A DNA stretch of 64,000 nt, taken from the NCBI GenBank assembly GCA_027886175.1, contig JAJNNQ010000026.1, positions 12,359,501 through 12,423,500 on the forward strand, read 5' to 3'. A program made the position numbers and the translations under genes. This document shows positions 28,201-43,200 of the stretch, piece after piece (position 1 is the stretch's first letter; every line of letters starts with the position of its first letter). This DNA comes from Phylloscopus collybita (Eukaryota; Chordata; Aves; Passeriformes; Phylloscopidae). The notes under the pieces are model-generated. The model did not search any database and was not told the origin of the DNA. It saw only the letters and a list, made by a program, of their open reading frames with translations.

Positions 28201-31200
28201 ATCCTCAGTCAAGATCTGCAGAAGTGATTGTGTGTGCCTGGAATTTTGTGTACTAATTCCCAGTACTTCCTTAAAAATCAAATGTCTTAAAGCATCTCAA
28301 ATGGAGCACTAAAAAGCACAGGGGCCTAATTCAACTCTCACATTTGAAATCTGTTCATAGCACTTTTAGATTTTAGATACTTTTTATGTAGGTAAACTTG
28401 ACATAAAAGTTTTGTTTTGTGCAACCACTGTCAGCCATCTGAAATGTTAAAATTTAAAGTTAGCACAAGCCCAATGTATCTTCTGCAGTCAAACTGAGGT
28501 GTTCTGAATTTAGTGGGGGTATCTTAAACAAAAGAGTAATTCTAACCAACTTTATACTTTTGAATTTCTAGTAACTGATTCAAAGAGATATTTATTTCTG
28601 CTTCCTATGTTCCATTCAGTTCCAGTTGAATAAAAACATTTTCTTATACCATTAAACTGAAGAGATTTAATTTTTTTTTCTCTCTCAACTGAAGCTGAAA
28701 GTCTCTCCAAGTATATATGTATATGAATAAAGTACACACACTCTAGGCTCTCAACCAAACTCCCACCCTACCTTCACCAATTAAATCACTTGGGTTGTGG
28801 CAATGTGAGAACTCAGTTTCGGGTTCCTGCTCTGCACAGTATCAAACAGGGTCTTGAACAGTAGTTGCCTACTCTGGGATGAAGGATTAACTTATTTCTA
28901 CTGGAGCTGCTGCACTGCACATGAACTGGTCACAGGGACAAAAGAGGAAAAAGAAATTGAATCTATAACCCAATGACTGCAACAGGAATCTGGGCAGTTG
29001 TGATGATAGGCCAGGGTCACGTGTTCTTCCAGGACAAGGTGGGTTCAAAACACAGCGAGTGAACAAACAAATAAAACAACCCCTACCAATGCTCTTTCCT
29101 TCACTAGTTTTTAAAATACAAAGAAGAGCAAATGAAAGAAAAGTGAATGAAGATGGCAATGAGAGCAAAATGTGACTTGTTCAAATGCTGTGTATGATGC
29201 TGATCTCTACAAAACCGTGATTTCAGTATCCAAAGTCAGCCCAGCTGTTCTGTTTCCTGTGAGCCCTTTCCTCACCAATTGAAAGGTCTATCTTTATTTC
29301 TGACAACAACTGTGCACTAAACTTTAAGAAAATATACACATATGCCTTAACCAATACACATGCAATAACTGACCGCAGGATCAAGGCCTACATTAATAAA
29401 ACATACAAAAGCTTTAATGAAAGGAATGACTATCAATCAGTACTGAGTATCATTTGCACGCTTTCATTTTCTTCTTATTTCTCATATTTGCAAGGAACGG
29501 GGGTCGTGCAGGACACAAACACTTTTGCAAGCACAAAAGAGATCTTAGAGCCATTGTTGTGGACAGTTCTCCAAAACAACTGGCTCAATGTGCAGCCGCA
29601 GCTATAAAAAAATATTAAAAAGCCAATGACTCTTCTCAAAATCCTTCCTGATGACGGCCAACACCACAGTCAGAATTACTTTGTTTCTACAAATTTGGTG
29701 CAGACACAGCTTGAATTCTATAGAGAGTTCTATTCCATAAATCTCAAGAAGGATCCACTGGAGCTTGAGAAGTACAGAGAAGGACTTACAAAACAACTGA
29801 ATGACACAATATCTATTCAAAGAGCTAAGAGGCTGAGATGCTTCAGTCTTAAAAAGGAGAAGACAGAGATAAGTGATAAGACCGCATTTTAAAAAACCCT
29901 GAAGGTGAAAGGTAAGCTGACTGTACAAACTCTTACAAATCCTGCAAAACTACAAGCAGGGGGGTAAAGAAAAATATACAGATTTAAACCAACACACAGA
30001 GAATTTCTGGAACTTGTTCTATGACATTGGAGAAGCAGACAGAATCAGAAAATTCAAAAAGGTAAATAAATGAACAGGAGATGTATAAACAGAGACCAAA
30101 AAGGGATGAGGCAGGGATGCACCATCCAATGTCCTTAATAGAACAGAACAGTTCTGGATGCTGGAGTAGTTCTAGGGAAACAGATCACAGAAAACACACA
30201 GGCTCCTGTGCTCTCCCTAAACAGCATTCCCTCCACCCATCACTACTTAGACACAGAACACTGGGCTAGACCAACCATTGACCTGACCTAGGCAGGCAAT
30301 TTTTACTCTGTGACTAGGTCAACTCTGAAAATTTTTTTCAAAGAGGAATAACTTTAACTGTTGAATTTCAACATCTAACTTACAGACAAGAAAGAATACA
30401 TACCCAATAATGTATCATTTTGAACAATGAAATCATTTTTTTTGTTCCTACAAATTTTAAATGCTAGCTTGCAAACACTAAGAAGATTTTTTCCATCTAC
30501 TTTCATCTGCAAAGAAATTAAAAGACATAAAATCACACAACTAAAATCTGTATGCAAAAAATGCACCGTAACACTCTACAAGTTCAGACACCATAGCAAA
30601 CTTGTATTCTCACAGAACTATTAAATTACAGCTGAAATCCTAACAATACATTAAAGCAATCTGAAGATGTATGCAGAATTAAAGGAAACTGAAATACTCG
30701 AAACTCAGGTATTTTAAACTCTATTTAGGAAACTGTGCTGGCTTTAAAATAACAGATTTTAACTTTTAATGTATTAATATAAACAGGTAGTGTATCAGTA
30801 ACTTGCAGGATTTTTTCTCCAATTCCCTTACAAAGAAATTTTGTATAGAAATCAGTTATTTTGCATCTATGGCCCTACCACAAAGACCACCAGTACAACA
30901 GTACATGTCATAATGAAATTTACTCTCAGCTATCAGAAAACAAGATCTGATGATGAGAGATCGAAAGGTGGTAAAAATACGACATCTCTCTTCCTTTCCT
31001 CTGCATTTCAAGGGCAATTTCTTCAAAGTTCATGCTTTTTAAAAGAGTACACAGAAAAATGTCTGGAAAGGAACCTTTCTTTTTAGTAAGTACCACTTAA
31101 CATCTCAGTGGTATCTGAGTATGTAACTGTATCTTCTGAATAAAAAAACTTACACTACCTTATAGGAGAACACATGACTCCTTCAACACACACACAAATT

Positions 31201-34200
31201 ACTCAGATGCCTACAACACAATGTTAATGGGCATTCTTTCACCAGTGACTGTCCATACATGCTTTGTAGAACATGAACAAAGAAGTTCTAAAGTACAAAA
31301 TTTAATTGAGAGTTTTAACCAGAAATACTAAAGCAAAAGATTATTTACATTCACTTATTTCCAAAAAAAACCCCTCCATTTTGGTATTTTCAGAGCAAGG
31401 TCAAGATATTATTCAAAAACTAAGCTTCATTTCCATGTGTGCATTTTATAATCATTGGGTTTTTAAATCCCTGCATGCGTATCCCAGTTTAGGACACTGT
31501 CTTTTCCACGCCTATACAATATTCCTGCCACCATACACCCACTATCCTATTTTGTGCCCCTTCTTCCTCCCCCATATGTAACTTCTCTGCAGAAAATAGC
31601 TACAAGTCCTGATCTAGATGAATGGGAGAATGGTATCTCTGTGGTATTGGACTGTTCTTAGGAAAAGGTTAGACACAGTTTACTGTATGAAATAAAAAAT
31701 TAAATGCAAGTTGTAATTCATGACTTGGAGATTTACATTCTACCAAAGAGCATTTCAAAACACTTACAGCCAGAATAATCTTTGCCACCTTCAGGGAAAG
31801 TGGATCTGAATCAATGTCTACAAGTTTATATAATGTCTTCAGAAGGACGTTTCTTCTTTTGAATCTTTTTCCAAGCATATTTCCTTCTTCCAATGCTTGA
31901 TAGAGCTTGGTACAAGCTAGACAAAGGCGTTCTATATTATCTTCTCCTTGAAGGGTGTAGGAAGGGAGAGAGAAATAAAAAATAATTATCAGTGCCAGAG
32001 CATCTCAATACATGAAGAACAAAATAAAGAACAGGTTGCACAACAACAAAAATTAAGACACAAAATAAATGTCTTCACATGATAACGTGATGCCCAGAAA
32101 TAATTTTATTCTGCTTTTCCAAAAATAGGAGATTCAAGCCAAAAAATCATTCAGCCAAAATAATGCTTACAAGCTGAAATGAAACTCACCTTGGATACTT
32201 AATAATCAGATTGACCAAATGTTTACCAGGAAACTGTGTCTCTGAAAACATTCTTTAAAGCACTCCACCAAACACTAGATGTGAAAAAGGGAGAGTTAAG
32301 GAGCATTTTTCTCCCCATATATGTAACTTTATACATCAAACCTCACTGGGATTAAAAAAAAAAAGTGAATGTAAAAACTTGCTAGAACTCTTCAAGGTAG
32401 ATGTGCAAGATATATTTGAGTGGACTGTTGTCCTATTGACAAAAAAAAGTGATCTACTTCCTCACTCAAGTCCCTGAGACTGTTTAAAACACACAAAAAT
32501 AAAACAGTAAATTATTACAAAAACTGCATCTCAACACAATGGAATCATGTACATGTTTACAAAGAAAATTAAAAGTCTTGTCTCTTTTTAAAATTGAACG
32601 ATGATTTTTTAAAAAATTTTTCTTACATTTGCTTTTGTCCGTAAGGTGGCACAAAGCCCCACGGAAATCCCCCTGAACCGGCAGTACAAGCTCTGCATTT
32701 ACTCAGTGTGTACTTCACAGCTGAAACAGAGTCATATTCAAGGATGCCAAGCACTTGTGATGAAATTACAACAAAAAACATCTCTGAGGCCCAAACCTGT
32801 AGGCAGATTCAAGGATGGATCTCTCAGGCTGAGAAGCGCCTGGAAGCTCTCAATTTGCAATCATCACACTCAAGGCACAGCAATGACTATTCCATTTCTA
32901 CTCCCATCATGACAGAAAATTTAACAAAATATAGCATGATTCTAAATGCTCTGCTCTAGTAAGCTGTGAAACAGGAGTGGCAAGGAAAGGTCTCACACTC
33001 CATTTCATCAAAATTAACAACAACAAAAATTATTCATCACTCCTCCCATGGGGCATTTTAAAGCTTAACCTCCTGAGTACTGGAATGTAACAAAATTAAT
33101 TATTTGTTCCTCCAGAAAGAAACACTTCAGTTGTTTGTCATATTACAAACAACTTAAGCACATCATATTCAAAAGAATTTAGGCAATAAATAAGTTCCAG
33201 GTTAACTTCAGATTTTTCTTGAATGGAAAAGTTTCTGCAAATATTTTTGCATGAGGAAGGTGAAGAAAAAGGCTGCTCTACTAATATATGAAAAACTAAA
33301 TGCAACCTAAGTTCATGTGCAGGGAATTAGCTTAAAGGTACAAAGGCAAATGACTGCACACTAAATAAAAAAAATATTAAATTACCACAGACCCTCTCAA
33401 AGCATTTCAATTATGGAATTCTAATATTCATTTTTATAAGAATTGTGCAGTAAATAGTCTAAAGAAAGCAATGTATCACACAGTTGCATGAGGCAATGAT
33501 GCAATTCAGTTACAATTTGTGTTAATATTCAAGAAGTAGCAAAACTCAGGGTTTAAGGTTTTTGTAGTACTACATTCAATCAACTAGTGAGAAAGTATCA
33601 TTAGATAATGTCATCTATTACTAGAAAAACTAAACCATAATCAGGTTTTTTAAAAAGCTGGAAAAACCTGAACACACTAACCAGATAGAGTAAGGACTGA
33701 GGAAAAGGGGCATGAAAACTGATTTTCCTTAGCTACATTCCTGACAAAGAAAAGACATGATCAGATTTTACCTCTAAATTTTATTTTGCTTATGACTAAA
33801 GAACATCTCACCATGCAAAATCATAACTCAGAGGCTATTTGACAGTCTTGGCATTAAGCAAGGAAATTGTTAAGTTACACAGCTGTTTTCAAATTTCCTG
33901 ATCACTATTTTCTATACATCAGTGACCGATGTGGGAATGAGAATCCTGTCTTTTTTAAACAATTACATATATTGGAAATCACTTAGCACTGTACAGGTGT
34001 TTCATACTCATCAAAATCTGCAAAACTATGCAAAAAAAGTTCTAATCTGTACTATGCTATCACAAACACTGCTAAGATCCTGTAAAACAGAACTACTTGT
34101 AAAAACAAATCTACTTTCTATATTCCCATCATTCAAATAAATACAGTGTCTACAGAAGACAATTGAACAACTTTTTCAATGAAAGATCAACTCCAGAGTT

Positions 34201-37200
34201 TAATCTTTCAAGCTATACTTAATCTACTCATTTTTGCTTCAGTATTCTGAGTCATATACACACTACTCTGATGCATCTAAGACTTTAATCACAAATGGAA
34301 ATTTTCATTAAGATTTCCTTAGTTTTTTAAAATTAACTGAGACCTTCAATACAGTCTACGGCTAAAGCAGTGAATCTGTGCAGTACTTTATTCTTAAAAT
34401 TATTAGCTCAACACTGACTGCTAAGCTGGCAGAGCTGTGTTGTCTAAAGTACTGTAATTTAATCAGACAAGCAAGATCCTCTCTAAACCAGTTTTGGGGT
34501 TTTTTATAGGATCACAGAATGGGTAAGGTTGAAAATAACCTCTGAAAGTCATCTGGTACAACCCCTGTGCTCAAGCAGGGCCACCTAGACTGCCCAGGCC
34601 AGTTTTACAGTGTGAAGTCACTGAACATATGACAGTATAAAAAAAGGCCACATACTCCAATTACTGCTATTATTTTGTAGTAAACACAAATGAGTCCCAT
34701 GCTTCCTGCAAGAAACAGTACAGAAAATATACCCTTTCAGAGCAGTGTTACCCACTTTTTTCCAGTTCATGCAGAAGTGGTAGAATTTTCGTATGCCAAA
34801 AGAAATCTTCCTCTTCCCATTCATTTATTCTTGTTTCATCCTTTAAGCCTTCAAAATACATTCAAAACAAAACCATGCATTCAGTGAAGGTTCCACTTTC
34901 TACAATAATAAATTGCTACAAATACTTCATTCATTAATCAGAAAAAAATCTAAAAATGTCACGTTTTGCTATATTCTGGGTTATTCTATGAAATCAAGCT
35001 TTTTATTTACATGTTCTCGAAAACAAACGTTTCAAACAAAACTAGATGGATAAGTGGTTTGATATGTAAAGCTGTACTGTAAAGCTTTTGTTTGCTGACA
35101 TTAATGTTTCATTTGATCACTGAATTGGAAGGTAATGACTACTTAAACATCAAAGTGTCCTACTATTTTTCAGCTCTGTGCTCATGTGACAGGTTATTAT
35201 TTGTTTTAAAAAAATGCATAGTACAGACAATCCTCTAGGATTGTAGAATTTTATCTAGTACACATGCATGATATTACACTAGGCTTGATTAACTGACTGG
35301 TCAGTTAGGGGAAAGACCTGTTAGTTATTACATCCTGTCAGCAATTCAAACTACTTCATGCAATTAGTTTTGTGAACTTCATGACTAAAATTTTATAAAA
35401 TGTACATTCTTTTCCTGTTCTTTATTGCATTCAGCAGTTTTTCACATGGCAACCTGTGAAATGAATAGCAAACTACAGATATGTGAAAGGTATTTTGCCT
35501 CCAAAAAACACGTCAGAAATCTTCAAGACAACAAACTCCCACTGTTCTTGGCCGCCCTCAGCCAAATATTCCTGTGACTGACAAAAAGCTACTCCTCACT
35601 ATCAGAAACCTCATCCACTTCACAAAGACAGTTTTAAAAAACTTTTAAGCTTTTTTTTATACTTGGCTTCCAAAAGAAAATACAAAAAAAAGAATTGTAT
35701 CACAGACATCAAGTCAAAATTTTGTAGACCTAAAAACCAGTAGACTAGAATCTTTCTGGAAACAAGACTGAGAGCATGGATCTGTTTTCAGATTTGACAA
35801 GGAAGTTGGTGAAAACAACATTTATTAAAAAATGGAATCCAGTATTGACTTTCATATGGATGCAGTATCACTGGGAGTTATTCTGACTTGCTGAACATCC
35901 TTTCAACCCCACTCAGTATTTTGTGAAGGGACAAAATTCTGGCCTTGACCATTGGGCCACTACAGATGGAGAGCCAGAGTTACTGTGAAACTCGAGATGT
36001 AAAGGATCTTGCAATTGCTTACAAGGTGCATGTAGGCAGGTCTCTGGAGTTCAAGATTGGGTTAAGCTCTTTATTTTGCAGGCAAGCAAAAGTGTTATAA
36101 AGACAGGTTCCGGTTTGTTGTGCTGTTTTTGCTTTGAGTTTTATTAATAGGGAAATAAAAGTCACACAACTCTACTAAATAACACTAAAAAAGCCATTAA
36201 GACTGGATTATACACATTTCTTTAAGTGACAGATTTGTCAGAAATCTCTCCTGTTGCTCATTACTAGCTCTTGCATTTAAAGGAAAATGTAAATTATTAA
36301 CACAAACATGAACAAACACAAAAAATACTATACTACCTGAGTGTCCTGGGTTATGGAACCAAAAATGTGTATTCTGTTTCATCTATTGAAAACAGTTAGG
36401 GAGATGTTTTCTTTCTCTCTTGTAACTCTGGGGGGAGGGGGGTGGATGTCCTCTGATAATGGGCCAGCTGTTAAAACCAGGTGGGGCAGTGCTTATCTCT
36501 TTCACCACCCATCCTCCCTCTAGGGGAATATTTTCTGCTAATGGGCCATTAAGGCTCACCAAGGACAGACACATTCCATCATCCCATTGTGAGATGCTCC
36601 ACCCAGTGGGGGGAGCCAACCATTCATAAAAACTGAGACGTCGGAACACAAGGTACTTGGTTCCACTGGATTCCCAGAGGAAGACTGGACCCTTCTCACC
36701 ATCACTGGACCCTTTTCTCTCAGGATCATCTCTGCTCCAACAGAACCACATCTGCCACTCCAGGAGGACTCACTTTTGGACTGCTTCCAACACCCTGACC
36801 AACAGGGTGTCAGGTTGTAGCTCTGACTCTGTCAGAGTTTTCCAAAATTGTTATTTGTTTCTTTGTTTGTTTGTTTGGGGTTTTTTTCTACTACATTTGT
36901 ATTGTTATTATTTCTAGTAAAGAACTGTTATTCCTATTCCCAAATCTTTGCCTGAAGCCCTTAATTGCAAAATTATAATTTGGTGGAGGTGAGGGGTTTA
37001 CATTCTCCATTCCAAGGGAAACTCCAGCTTTCCCTGGCAGATACCTATCTTTCAAAACCAAGACACTGAGAGCACCAATAATAAGAGGTTTGCATCACAA
37101 GAACAGTATCTCAGACCTTAAAACAGTCACTGTATAGTGGCATTACATAGAACAGTAAGACAATTAAAAAACTTCTATTTTAAAAGCTTGCTCCTTAGAA

Positions 37201-40200
37201 ACTAATCCAGACTCTTTTTTTTTGTTTTGTTTATATTAACTGTCTACCTACATCTACCTACAATCTATCAAATATACCTATTTCATAAGATTATTAAAAA
37301 ATGCTGCTATTTCATAAGTAATACACTACATTTGTTATATATATTATATATAAGTACATATTATTAGCAAATATTATTATTATTATTTTGCATACCATTT
37401 TTGTTTTCTAGATCAAATGAGTTGACAATTGTATTTAAAATGACGAGTACCCTAATTAGTAAAACACTATTCAGTGTTTGCAATGAAGTGAAAAATCTGT
37501 TCTGGATAATGTAAAAGTACAGCTGAAATGAGTAGAATAGTGTGCACTCTTCCTTCCTGCCACAAAACCCACATATTGACTATATTACTTCTTTTGTTTT
37601 CTATCTGTAGCTACCTCTCTTACCCTGAAAGAAGGGACTGACTTTTTAAACTACACATATACTTAACCTCATTAGGCAAGAAACAGAAAACATCAGGCAT
37701 ACATTTGCAGATAGAGCCAAATTTCTCACTTAGAAAAAAATTTCCAAAGCCATTTAATTTTCAGTCCAGAATGAAAAGAACAGATGCTTTTATGTACTAC
37801 TCTGCTTCACTTGTCTGATATTCATCAGAAGAATACAGCAAACTGAAAGTCATAATGGCATAATTTTTTTAAAAAAAGTATCTCTTACACCTAAGTAAAA
37901 AAGAAGATAATCAGCTTTTACTAAACAGTATTAATCCTAGCCATAAGAGTGACCAGACAATACATGACTATAAAGAAAAGCAATATTACTAAATTGTATG
38001 TGTCTCAGTCCTGGGAGATTTTTTAAGCTGCTGATGTAAAGTTAGGGTACTAGCTATATTTAAAATATTGCAGAAGCTGTCCAGAACTTTCTAATAGAGC
38101 AAACCACAATTCAACAGAAAAACTACTCAAGCAAAAGGATGCAGCAAGTTCAAGTTGGCTGTCTCAGTTTTTCATAGGTCTTAATCGCTGCTTTGCATTC
38201 TGGTCAAAAAAAAAAAATCACTAATCAGTCTACATTTATTGGTTGCTGTTTTTAGCATGTAAATACAAGAGCCTTAGCAACACTGAGCTTTCAAAAGCCG
38301 AGTACTGCCTGACTTATAATGTTTAGCCTTTTCACTGAATACTGAGTGGCCACGAATAGATCAATATTAAAAGAGTCTATCTCCTCTCTAAAATGCCAAG
38401 ATATAAACACAATTCATATCAGAAAATAGAAATAATTTGCAAATGAACACTCCACCCAGAATCCCATTGTAGAGAAGAAATATGATGGAGAATTCCTAGT
38501 GCTATCCCATTCTTTACTGTGTGATTAAAGATGAAGCACACACAAACTAAGGAAGCTACATAATGTTAAAAAAGTAGATGTAAAAAGAAACAATCCTAAA
38601 AACACACTTTATATTTTCAGCAACACCAATAAAATAGCAAAAACAAACTAAAAGGCTTACAAGTATACTAACTCGTATGACATGGTAAGTACTCTCTGCT
38701 TCTCATAAGGAAATGAGAGCAGAGCACAGTACAGTCTTTGACAGAATGATCTGGAATTACAGAATTTCTCAGTTCTATAAAAATAGTAATAAACCATAAT
38801 AATAGCACAGTAGAGACTTCAGGTTTCCATACCAGACTCTTAAATATGCACTTGCGATGTATGAAATGTGCCAGCTATGAGAAAATACTATTAAAATCTT
38901 TTATGGAAAATTAGCAAAATGCATCCCTACACAGCAATCCAGAATCTGTTTCTTCAGATAATACAGGCTGGCATAATTTTATTAGTTTCTGTACAACTAT
39001 GACAAATTACAAAAAGTGATGGGCAAATAAGGTATTAATGGATTAGTAAATTCTTAAGCCTAGATATGGGAAAAGCAAGATAGAAAATACCAACAGATTT
39101 TTAGAGTGAAGATCTCTTGAATATTGTTTCTCTTTACTAAGAACAGTAAGAAAATCCAACATATCTAGAAAATCAAAAATATTGTTCAGTGAATAATAAA
39201 GAATAATATTGACAAATCACAAGAATTAGATTGCTTCTATTTGACTGCAATCCACATTTTTTGAATGAAGATTGAAATTCCTTGTACCTGTTACTCCTCC
39301 TTCCCGGCCTGAAGTCCTTGGCTGTGATGACTTTTTGCCAGGCTCTTTCATCTGGTCACTAAAAGATACAGTATGGACACACAAAAGCATTATCAGAAAA
39401 CTGTGCTCAAAATGCTTGTTCTTTCACATTTCTTTGAATTATGCATATTAATAACTAATTGGAAAAAATGATGTTATTTTACTAAGTTAGTAAGTTAGAT
39501 ACTCATTAGAAGTTACATGTAAATACAACCTCCTCCCATATGTATTACAGAAACCTCCTTCAGAAATACTGACATATTCACACCACAAGAGGTCACCATT
39601 ATGGAACACAAAAACTAAAGCGTTTCTGCTTGCTCGATAAACTGAAAGATGAACCAAACTAAATTCAGGAAGAGACAATTTCTATTTTACCATCATTTAC
39701 CATTAAATGAATATAAAACTCAACTAGCTTAAAACTGTAAGTTCATCCATTCACAAGAACAGTATTTTTTCCAGACAGACAGGATTAATACTTTTAAAAC
39801 ATTTAACGAGAAGACCTTTCAAAGGTTCAAACACTTGACTAACCTTTAAAGTATAAGAATTTCTTGATCTTCCAGTGAACTATTGCTAACTGTGTAGTGG
39901 TCACTACTTCTGTTAGTACAAGAAACCAGAATGTTGTCATTTCTACTGTTTTACAAAATAATGCTATAATTCCTGCTGATTTTATGGTCAGTCTTTCTTT
40001 GGACAGAGGAAACAACTACACACATCTATATTAAATTTATTTATTTATTCTGTCTGCCTAGCTACACACTCAAACTGCACTGATCTAAAAGAAATATACA
40101 AGATGTAGTCTCTCTGCTATCAAATGGGAATCCTTCCTCCTGTTCTCAGTGTATGTTTAATTTAACACTTCTTGTTCCATTTAAAGTTCATATACCAATA

Positions 40201-43200
40201 CAACCTAATCTCCTGAACTCATTTCTAAAGATGACAGTAGTGTGTTAGCAATGTTATTTCAATTTTTTTTTAACCAGGTAATTTAGTTACTCTAAGGCTT
40301 AAAGCTAAACTGTTGTTTAAGTAGTTTGCTGGATTGGTGCCTAAATCCTGTCTGTCAGTCCAGACAGAAGATATAAGTCATCCTATCAACAGATGGAGAC
40401 AGAATAAAAGACAAAGCTCTTGCAAGATCAGTTCCCTACAAAAGGGACTGGATAGCTCACTGTGATCAGTCAAAAATTTCCCAAGCAATCACATTACAGA
40501 GGAACAGTTGCTTCATTATAGTTAACAGTGAATAATGCTTTATTTTTACAGCATGAGGATTTAAGTGCTCCAAAATCCAAATGCTTACACAAACTACCTT
40601 GAAATTATTTCAGCTCACATATAGCAATTTCTACTCCTCTGGGGAAGAAATAAAGAAAAAAGACAAGTGCCTGCATCTCTAAAATTTTCTGACATCTCTA
40701 AGAAAGAAGGGGTTTAGAGCACACATTACAAACAGTTCAATGTATTGGTAGAAATAAAAATTTGATTCCATTTCTGTGAATGTCTTGTTGTATAAACTTT
40801 AAAAGTTTCAGAAATGTTTCTACAAGTCTCAGCCACTCCTGAAATCAAGACTACAATGTTGAAGGAACATTGGATAAGCAAGAGAACAACTTCAGTCACC
40901 TTATACTAAACATAGCTGTACTCAGAAATCAGTACCTTCAGAATCGTGTGTAGGCATGATGATACTACATGCCTATATGAATATGGATGTTTGAATTTGC
41001 TTTCCTCAGAGAAAGAGTTTTGTAACTATATCCCGTCTGTGCCTCTTCCCTGAAAATGTAAATCCAGGATGAATCCAAGAAACTCAAGGAAGATAATCCT
41101 ATGAGTTTGTTGGAAGCAAAAGCAGATTAATATAAAAAGCCACTGAAGCAAAGGATGAGTTAACTTACCTGATAGAAAGACCACATGTGTGAGATACAGA
41201 GTAAGACCATGTCAACTGTGCATGAAAAGATGTTGGGTTTGATCTATCGTTTTTTAAACACCTATCAACCAGTTTAGAGACTTAAATTAGTAGGAAAGCA
41301 AATTGTTCTGTGAATACCAGCAGTACAAACCATCTAGGCTTTTGGGAAATATCCCTGTAAATCACCCAAATTTCCACGATTTTCAGAAAATGAATACACT
41401 GAATATCTATATAAATGGGACTGGTTGGTGGGCAGTCTTATCTTTAGGGAATATGTACAGTTTAGGAATTCTGTGAGAGATTATAAAATCCCTTTACGTA
41501 TCTTTACCACTCTGTCAACTTCATTTTAGTTGCACAGACTTTCAGTTCATTATCTTTACAATTTCATTTAGGATTGAAACTTAAATAGAAATATCTTATT
41601 AAGAACAATGCAGTTAAAATGTAATCAACCTATTCTAAAAAATAAGTCACCTACTATTGAAGGGAACTGGCTTGTCATGAGAGTGGTTGCCTTGGAAACA
41701 AAGTCAATTGGCAGAAATCTGATCGTCTGATAAGGGGCTCATCAAGAAATCAACTGACAGAGGCTCTGATGATTTACAGAAGAAAAAGAACTTGGCAACT
41801 GGATCATTTTTATCCTTCTCACATAAAAGAAATCACAGTAGTCCTCAATGAAGAACACTGTTTTCTTGAATGTACACAGAGTGTGAGGACTTCCAAAAGG
41901 AAAGTGAACCTGTACTGCAGTAGTGTGGTGTGGTGGGTTGACCTTGTACAGATGCCAGGTGCCCAATCACACCACTCTTTTTACTCCCCGCCTCAGCAGG
42001 GCCAAGGGTAGAAATGAGATGGAGAAAAATACATGGGTCAAGACAAAAACAGTTAAATAAAGCAAAAGCAAAGGCCACTTGCAGAAGCAAAGAAAAACAA
42101 AGAATTTATGCTCTACTTCCCACCAGTAGGCAATGTCCAGCCATTTCCAAGGAAATAGGGCTTGAGTACGCATAGTGATTGCTCTGGAGAAGCAAACTTC
42201 ATAATAATAAATGCCCCCTCACTTCCTTTATCTTAGCTTTCATTACTGAGCAGACATCATACATTATGGAATCCCTTTGGTCAGTCTTGTCCAGCTGTCC
42301 TGGTTATGTCCCCTCAAAACACCTCACCCACCCCCAGCCTACTGGTGACAGGCTTATGTTGGAGAGACAGCGCTGATGCTGTGGAGTGCTGCTCAGCAGT
42401 AGCCAAAATGTGGCTATTAATGTTGTGTTATCAACAACACCCTTCTAGCTACCAATGCAAAGCACAGCACTACAAGGGCTGCTCCAGGGAAAATCAACTC
42501 CGTCTCAGCCAGACCCAATACGTGTTCAGTATGTTCCCCTGGTGAAAGAATGGATAATTAAGTGAAAGCTGCATTTATTAAGAAATTCAGCATGTTTGGA
42601 CATTTACTTGCTTGTTCTTGCCACGAACCTCTTGTTAATAGTAAGCCTGCAAACTCTGACCCTTCCATGGTATTCCAGGGAAAACTACATTTCTACAAAC
42701 TATATCTCAGAGGCAAAGAACTGAACTAGTAATCTCCAAAGAAGCTGCACACAACAGCAAGGTTTGAGTCGCAAACATGAAAGTAAGATCCCAGAGAAGG
42801 AACACTGCTTGGGCTCCTTCCTCATACCATACCTTAAACATCTGAGAATCTGGCTACCTCTTTACCTGAGACAGGCCTGAATATTGTTTCACATTGTCCC
42901 ACAGATTTAGACCCTTAGCATCACCCCTGCTACAGTTTTGGCCCAAGAAAGGTGTTCTTTTCCTTGACAAACGCCCAGGCACAAGGCACAGATAAGCACA
43001 GGTAGGGACATTCCCAGACACTACCTTGTATGTGGGTATTAAAAATAGGGAGGTAATTAAAAATAGTTTCATTGTACTAACATAACCTATGACACAGTAG
43101 ATAGCCACCAAGCCAGAGACTTACTCTTTTGCTTAATTTTTATTAATTATTAGTAGAGATGTGTTGCTGGTACCCCTGATTATTTAGTTACCAGTTAAGA

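Larger units (their letters stand above)
27945..34755. other. ARMC2 introns 8, 7 and 6 (around exons 8 and 7)
   Basis: Intron 8 (27945-30403) carries the old CR1 at 29.5-30.3 kb. Intron 7 (30507-31767) shows nothing. Intron 6 (31947-34755) carries the short CR1 end at 34.5 kb and an exon-like but frame-breaking 52-nt segment at 32190-32241 that I rejected. Confidence 0.65.
34849..39287. other. ARMC2 intron 5
   Basis: 4.4 kb. It contains the solo LTR (36342-37065) and the ATT repeat (37.4 kb). The remainder is AT-rich and unassigned. Confidence 0.7.

Noticed and set aside
32190..32241. Exon-like 52-nt minus-strand segment with good acceptor (ttttcag) and donor (gtgagt)
   Set aside because: It lies between ARMC2 exons 6 and 7, whose phases already join; adding 52 nt would break the frame, and the peptide has no counterpart in ARMC2.
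36383..36751. 122-codon minus-strand frame
   Set aside because: It lies inside the solo LTR and is explained by its GC-rich U3/R composition.
42523..42527. Target duplication for the ERVL-type LTR (tgtgg against tgttc)
   Set aside because: Only three of five bases agree; too weak to report as a duplication.
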